DNA from: Clostridia bacterium
GTDB lineage: Bacteria > Bacillota_A > Clostridia > Christensenellales > Aristaeellaceae
Assembly (NCBI GenBank): GCA_017430945.1
Contig: JAFRMB010000120.1
Span: forward strand, 1 to 10,110
Reading direction: 5' to 3'
Length of the DNA stretch: 10,110 bases
The position numbers were made by a program, and so were the translations under genes. Below, piece by piece: positions 6,582-10,110 of the stretch. Position 1 is the first letter of the stretch, and every line of letters starts with the position of its first letter. A model generated the notes under the pieces. That model did no database searches, was not told the origin of the DNA, and worked only from the letters and a program-made list of their open reading frames with translations.

Positions 6582-7607
6582 ATGAGAAAAATCACGATAC
6601 AAGACATTGCGGATGAATTGGGTATCTCCCGCAATACCGTGTCCAAAGCCATCAACAATGCAGATGGCCTGGCACAGTCTACCCGCGATAGGATCCTTCA
6701 AAAAGCGACCGAAATGGGTTACAAGCAGTTTTCCTATATAAATGCCTGGAAAGTCAATGCTTTTGGGCAGGAACCACAGCACAAGGGTGAGATCGCTCTG
6801 CTCAGCGGAAATGTCATCACACCCGCCCACTTTGCCTCGCTGATGCTGGACAAGCTAAAAATGGAGATGTCTCAACTCGGCTACAGCCTAAGCACCCATC
6901 GGGTCGAGCGGGATGACTTCGCGCGCCGGTCTCTGCCTTTCACCTTTTCGCCCGAAAAGGTGAGCGCCATCATATGCATCGAAATGTTCGACCGGGACTA
7001 CGACGAGATGATATGCTCCCTCGGCCTGCCGGTGCTCTTCGTGGACGGTCCTCACAAGCGGGGCGGCGTCGACCTGCCCGCCGATCAACTCTACATGGAC
7101 AACACCACCGCCATAACGAAGTTTGTGAATGATATGCTGGCAGCAGGCAAGCGCAGGATCGGCTTTATCGGCGATTACGAACACTGCCAATCCTTCTTTG
7201 AGCGCTACGCCGCCTTTCGCTGCGCCATGCTCATGGCCGACGTTCCGGTCGACGAACGCTTTTGCATCAAGACCGGTGATATGGAACAGGTCGCAAATGC
7301 GCTGAACGCTCTGCCGGAAACCCCGGACGTGTTCATCTGCGCCAATGACTTTGTGGCGGATGATGTGATGTATACCCTGCGCAAGCTTGGCAAATCCGTT
7401 CCGGAGGATGTCCTCTTTTGCGGATTCGACGACTCTCCCAATTCCCGCATCATGACACCGACCCTGACCACTGTACACATCCACACCCAGGTCATGGCTA
7501 TCGCAGCGATGGATCTGTTGCATTCACGCATCGAGGAGCCGAGCCTGAATTACCGGATCGTGCATACGGAGACGGAATTGATCTACCGGGATTCCACGCG
7601 ATTCTGA
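6582..7607 (+). CDS. LacI-family transcriptional regulator
   Basis: A 341-residue DNA-binding regulator. The N-terminal helix-turn-helix ITIQDIADELGISRNTVSKA (4-23) and the following RDRILQKATEMGYK are typical of LacI/GalR proteins. The rest is a periplasmic-binding-protein-like effector domain with family marks such as RRIGFIGD, DVFICANDFVADDVMYTLRKLG, GFDDSP and LTTVHI near the C-terminus. The linker after residue 47 (QFSYINAWKVNAFG) lacks the usual hinge-helix pattern of Asn, Ala and Leu that enters the minor groove, so its mode of operator binding may differ. GAGGGGTG precedes the ATG. It is monocistronic, divergent from the amino-acid operon and convergent with the GH32 gene. A sugar-type effector is expected from the family; its target genes are not evident from the sequence. 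Confidence 0.95.
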   Translation: MRKITIQDIADELGISRNTVSKAINNADGLAQSTRDRILQKATEMGYKQFSYINAWKVNAFGQEPQHKGEIALLSGNVITPAHFASLMLDKLKMEMSQLGYSLSTHRVERDDFARRSLPFTFSPEKVSAIICIEMFDRDYDEMICSLGLPVLFVDGPHKRGGVDLPADQLYMDNTTAITKFVNDMLAAGKRRIGFIGDYEHCQSFFERYAAFRCAMLMADVPVDERFCIKTGDMEQVANALNALPETPDVFICANDFVADDVMYTLRKLGKSVPEDVLFCGFDDSPNSRIMTPTLTTVHIHTQVMAIAAMDLLHSRIEEPSLNYRIVHTETELIYRDSTRF

Positions 7608-7625
7608 CAGGCGAAAAAAAGATAT

Positions 7626-7663
7626 GCATCCCCCGCAGCTGTGCTCCGAGGGATGCTTCTTTT
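7626..7663. terminator. Bidirectional terminator between LacI regulator and GH32 genes
   Basis: GCATCCC (7626-7632) pairs with GGGATGC (7650-7656), with some further pairing inside. TTCTTTT follows on the plus strand and, after a few bases, a seven-T run follows on the minus strand. It lies 18 bases past the regulator stop and can also serve the convergent GH32 transcript. Confidence 0.8.
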
Positions 7664-7821
7664 ATGCGGCATCGCCCGCCAGACGCAGAACGGTGCCTTA
7701 TGGCACGCGGCCGGCTACAGCGACTGTGTGAAAACCGCTGTGCCTGTCCACATGCCGTATGTGATCATGCCCCGATCGGTTTGCCCGATCTCTCAAAACG
7801 ACCTGCAGCCGTCACAATCAC
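7664..7821. other. Gene-free 3' region of the GH32 transcript
   Basis: About 160 bases without a supported gene. Two small hairpins are visible: GTGCC/GGCAC at 7693-7706 and GATCGG/CCGATC at 7774-7790. Neither has a T-run, so neither is called a terminator. Confidence 0.4.
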
Positions 7822-9354
7822 TCAATACCCCGGTACCTTCATCACGATATCGTTGAAGACGGCACTGCACCCCTCTGCGAACACGCCGATGTGGGCGCCG
7901 CCCGTGGAATGGCCGATCCTTGAACTGAGCGCCTTTTCATCATCGATATACATCACGACGATCTCGTTCTCGCACACCAGCGTCACGTGGTGGACCGAAT
8001 CGTCGGAAAGATCGAACCGTGTGATCGCCATGGGCTCGTACTTCGAAAGCTCCGTGAGCTCATACCCCTCGTAGTGCAGCATGTCCCGCCGGCTGTCGAG
8101 GCAGAGAGCGGTGTATGCTTCATCCCCGTCGCTGCCGCCGAAGGCAAAACCGGCACAGCCGTCCGGGTCAAGTGTGACATCGCATTCCAGCATCATCGTC
8201 GGTGCGCGCATGCCCATGTCCGCCAGCGCGATCTCGTCGTCCCGTGCTGTCAGCGCGATGTCGTTCCCGTCGATCCTGGACGTCCCCTCAATGCCCTCAG
8301 CCGTGAATGGACTGTCCACGGCGAAGTAATCATCATAGGCTTCGGGTGCCGTTACGCCCAGCGTCTTGTCTTCATGCTGCACCAGCTGATGGTTGAGCAC
8401 ATTCCCGGCCCACTGATAAATACCGGAATCCATGGAAAGCGCAGCCCGTCCGAGCCAGCCACAGAGATAAGTGCTGTCGCCCCACGCCGCGGTCTTGGCC
8501 GCGTAAAAGACAAAGCCATTCCCCTCCATCTGACCCTGGCCGTCCAATGTGTTGTCGCTCGGCGCGACAAACGGACCGATCATGGATTCACCGATGGCGT
8601 AGTAGGTGACGCAATCCCAGCTGTAGGTCAGATACCATGTATCGCCCATACAAAACAGGTCCGGACATTCCAGCATGTACTGAGCCTGCGGTGCATAGAG
8701 CGGGCCCTCAAACGTCCAGCACTTCAGATCCGGAGAAGTATACCTGGCGATCACGCCGCCAAGCGTATCCTCCCTGGCTGCGATGAGCATCCAGTAGCAC
8801 CGGTCCGTCTCCGACCAGAACACCTCTGGATCCCTGAAATCGTCCTTCGAATAACCGTCCGGGCTGAAGAACGTGTCCTCCGGATGCTTCTGCCAGTTCA
8901 AGCGATCCGAACTCGTGGCATGCATGACGCATTCCTTGCCCCTGCCCCCGTTGCCGGTATCGTTATGCCCTGTATAGAAGAGATGATACACACACTCCCC
9001 GTCCTGCAGGACGGAACCGGTCCCAATGGCCGGGTCCGGATCCGACATGAGCCCGTAGTCGAGCATCATGCCGTCATCCTCATACCCGCACAGATCCTTC
9101 GTCGTGTATTTATGGATCGGATGATAACCCTGGCCGTTGTGGTCCGTGTCGTACAGGTAATACAGCTCAAGCGTGTCCTCTTCTGTCACAAAGGGCATGG
9201 TGTCGCCCACGTAGCCGCCATCCGGCGCGGGATAGAGGCGATACGCCACCGGCGCATAGACACCATCGTCAGCACTTTCTGCTGACGCGACGACGCCGGC
9301 AAAGAGAAACAGGGCCATCAGAAGGACCCATGTGACGATCGTTTTCATTTTCAT
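7822..9354 (-). CDS. Secreted GH32-family glycoside hydrolase (levanase/fructosidase-like)
   Basis: A 510-residue exported enzyme. The signal peptide MKMKTIVTWVLLMALFLFAG ends near ASA (23-25). The catalytic domain is a GH32-type five-bladed propeller: VGDTMPF (49-55) holds Asp51 at the place of the usual NDPNG nucleophile, FRDPEVFW (173-180) carries the transition-state Asp175 of the RDP motif, and ECPDLF (229-234) carries the acid/base Glu229. TGSVLQDGECVYHLFYTGHN and FYAAKTA also fit the family. A C-terminal beta-sandwich follows from about residue 345 (the GH32C region). GH32 enzymes release fructose from sucrose, inulin or levan; the exact substrate here is open because the nucleophile motif is atypical. 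I chose ATG 9354, ten bases after GGAGGAG; in-frame codons further upstream add an unlikely basic extension. No sorting signal or lipobox is seen, so it is probably free or loosely wall-bound. It follows a sugar-importer ATPase in the same direction. Confidence 0.88.
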   Translation of the reverse strand: MKMKTIVTWVLLMALFLFAGVVASAESADDGVYAPVAYRLYPAPDGGYVGDTMPFVTEEDTLELYYLYDTDHNGQGYHPIHKYTTKDLCGYEDDGMMLDYGLMSDPDPAIGTGSVLQDGECVYHLFYTGHNDTGNGGRGKECVMHATSSDRLNWQKHPEDTFFSPDGYSKDDFRDPEVFWSETDRCYWMLIAAREDTLGGVIARYTSPDLKCWTFEGPLYAPQAQYMLECPDLFCMGDTWYLTYSWDCVTYYAIGESMIGPFVAPSDNTLDGQGQMEGNGFVFYAAKTAAWGDSTYLCGWLGRAALSMDSGIYQWAGNVLNHQLVQHEDKTLGVTAPEAYDDYFAVDSPFTAEGIEGTSRIDGNDIALTARDDEIALADMGMRAPTMMLECDVTLDPDGCAGFAFGGSDGDEAYTALCLDSRRDMLHYEGYELTELSKYEPMAITRFDLSDDSVHHVTLVCENEIVVMYIDDEKALSSRIGHSTGGAHIGVFAEGCSAVFNDIVMKVPGY

Positions 9355-9382
9355 GATTCGCGTTCTCCTCCCGAAGATACGA

Positions 9383-9426
9383 CACAAACAGAAAGGACTG
9401 GAGCCGGGTCGACCCGGCCTCCAGTC
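9383..9426 (-). terminator. Intrinsic terminator after the MsmK-type ATPase gene
   Basis: On the minus strand GACTGGA and GCCGGG pair with CCCGGC and TCCAGTC (13 bp, one bulged G, TCGA loop), followed by CTTTCTGTTTGT. It begins 15 bases after the ATPase stop and ends about 30 bases before the GH32 gene's start codon, so GH32 expression needs read-through or a promoter I cannot see. Confidence 0.8.
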
Positions 9427-9441
9427 CCCCTTTGCGCAGGA

Positions 9442-10110
9442 TCAGAATGCGTATTCCTTGCACATCGGCGCATTTGCCTTTGACGATTCCTCGTCGAACC
9501 AGATCAGGTTGTTTCCGGTCGCCTTGTCGAACAGCTGGATCAGCCTCGGCTGGGTGGTGAACCGGATGTTGTTGCCCATGGATACATCGACCGTCAGATC
9601 GACGGTGGGGATCACCATGACAACCTCGTCTTCGTTGGAGCGGGTGTGCAGGTTGACCTCGGTGCCCAGCATCTCGGAGACCTCGATCAGCGCGCTCAGC
9701 TCGCCCTGGCCCACAGTGATGTGCTGCGGACGGATGCCGGCCACGATATCGCAGGGCTTCTGTTCGTTCTGATGCAGTGCCTTCTGCTGGAACTCGGACA
9801 GCTGGAAGCGGACGCCGCGGATCTCCGCGTAGTACAGGCCGTTTTCGTACAACAGCTTGCAGTTGTCGAAGAAGTTCATCACGGACATGCCGATGAAGCC
9901 CGCCACGAACAGGTTCACAGGCTTGTTGAACACCTCGACCGGCGTGCCGATCTGGTTCACATAGCCGTCCTTCATGATCACGATGCGATCGCCCAGAGTC
10001 ATGGCCTCGGTCTGATCGTGGGTGACATACATAAAGGTGGTGTTGATGCGCTTGCGCAGCTTGATGATCTCGGCGCGCATCTGGTTGCGCAGCTTGGCGT
10101 CCAGGTTGGA
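9442..10110 (-). CDS. Sugar ABC importer ATP-binding protein, C-terminal part (MsmK/UgpC/MalK type)
   Basis: The last 222 residues of an ATPase that is normally about 370 long; the N-terminus with Walker A, signature and Walker B lies outside the window. The visible part opens at the D-loop, SNLDAKLRNQMRAEI (1-15), then shows the H-loop in FMYVTHDQTEAMTLGDRI and the family phrase GYVNQIGTPVEVFNKPVNLFVAGFIG. The C-terminal OB/TOBE region follows (GIRPQHI, then LIEVSEMLGTEVNLH, ending FDKATGNNLIW). That regulatory domain sets the MsmK/MalK group apart from the GlnQ type in this same window. Such ATPases often serve several sugar importers whose own operons lack one. It ends at a TGA followed by a terminator; the frame is intact to the window edge. 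Confidence 0.94.
   Translation of the reverse strand, partial: SNLDAKLRNQMRAEIIKLRKRINTTFMYVTHDQTEAMTLGDRIVIMKDGYVNQIGTPVEVFNKPVNLFVAGFIGMSVMNFFDNCKLLYENGLYYAEIRGVRFQLSEFQQKALHQNEQKPCDIVAGIRPQHITVGQGELSALIEVSEMLGTEVNLHTRSNEDEVVMVIPTVDLTVDVSMGNNIRFTTQPRLIQLFDKATGNNLIWFDEESSKANAPMCKEYAF

Noticed and set aside
7987..9285. Long open frame on the plus strand opposite the GH32 gene
   Set aside because: The translated sequence is low in recognisable motifs and rich in His, Arg and Val as expected of an antisense shadow. The minus-strand frame carries the GH32 catalytic motifs and a signal peptide.
1..10110. CRISPR array, tRNA or rRNA genes, insertion sequences, phage or defence genes
   Set aside because: I looked on both strands and saw no regular repeat-spacer pattern, tRNA-like cloverleaf with CCA-type ends, transposase motifs or phage or defence proteins.

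Overview
The window looks like chromosomal DNA from a fairly GC-rich member of the Clostridia (Firmicutes/Bacillota). The evidence is a T-box leader in front of a seryl-tRNA synthetase gene, textbook sigma-A promoters with 17-bp spacers, purine-rich Shine-Dalgarno sites, Gram-positive-style signal peptides, and a set of sugar and amino-acid ABC transporters, LacI regulators and glycosidases typical of gut fermenters. A Christensenellales-like relative is my guess; the sequence alone does not prove it.

Layout. (1) 1-1247, minus strand: the 5' three quarters of serS, preceded by a complete T-box leader and its promoter. (2) 1307-2143, minus strand: remnants of a carbohydrate ABC transporter operon. 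A strong promoter and good ribosome-binding site lead into the first 76 codons of a MalF/UgpA-type permease, which joins out of frame to the last third of an extracellular sugar-binding protein. The middle of the operon is missing. (3) 2212-3528, plus strand: a GH109-like Gfo/Idh/MocA-family protein, transcribed divergently from the remnant. (4) 3529-3916: gene-free, holding a strong bidirectional terminator. (5) 3917-6229, minus strand: a complete polar amino-acid ABC importer operon (binding protein, permease, ATPase) with a near-perfect promoter, a stem-loop between its first two genes, and a TTG-started permease. (6) 6526-7663, plus strand: a LacI-family regulator with its own promoter and terminator. 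(7) 7822-9354, minus strand: a secreted GH32-type glycoside hydrolase. (8) 9396-10110, minus strand: the C-terminal part of a MsmK/UgpC-type sugar-importer ATPase, ending in a terminator about 40 bases upstream of the GH32 gene.

Functionally this is a mixed housekeeping and nutrient-uptake region. The sugar-related genes (transporter remnant, GH109-like protein, LacI regulator, GH32 enzyme, MsmK-type ATPase) surround an independent amino-acid importer. MsmK-type ATPases often energise several sugar importers encoded elsewhere, so its place upstream of a secreted GH32 enzyme suggests fructoside or related sugar use, without fixing the substrate. I found no evidence for a wholly new biological system. 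The points most worth a second look are the deletion fusion in the sugar transporter operon, the serS T-box details, the operator-like symmetry over the remnant promoter, and the unusual motifs in the GH32 and LacI proteins.
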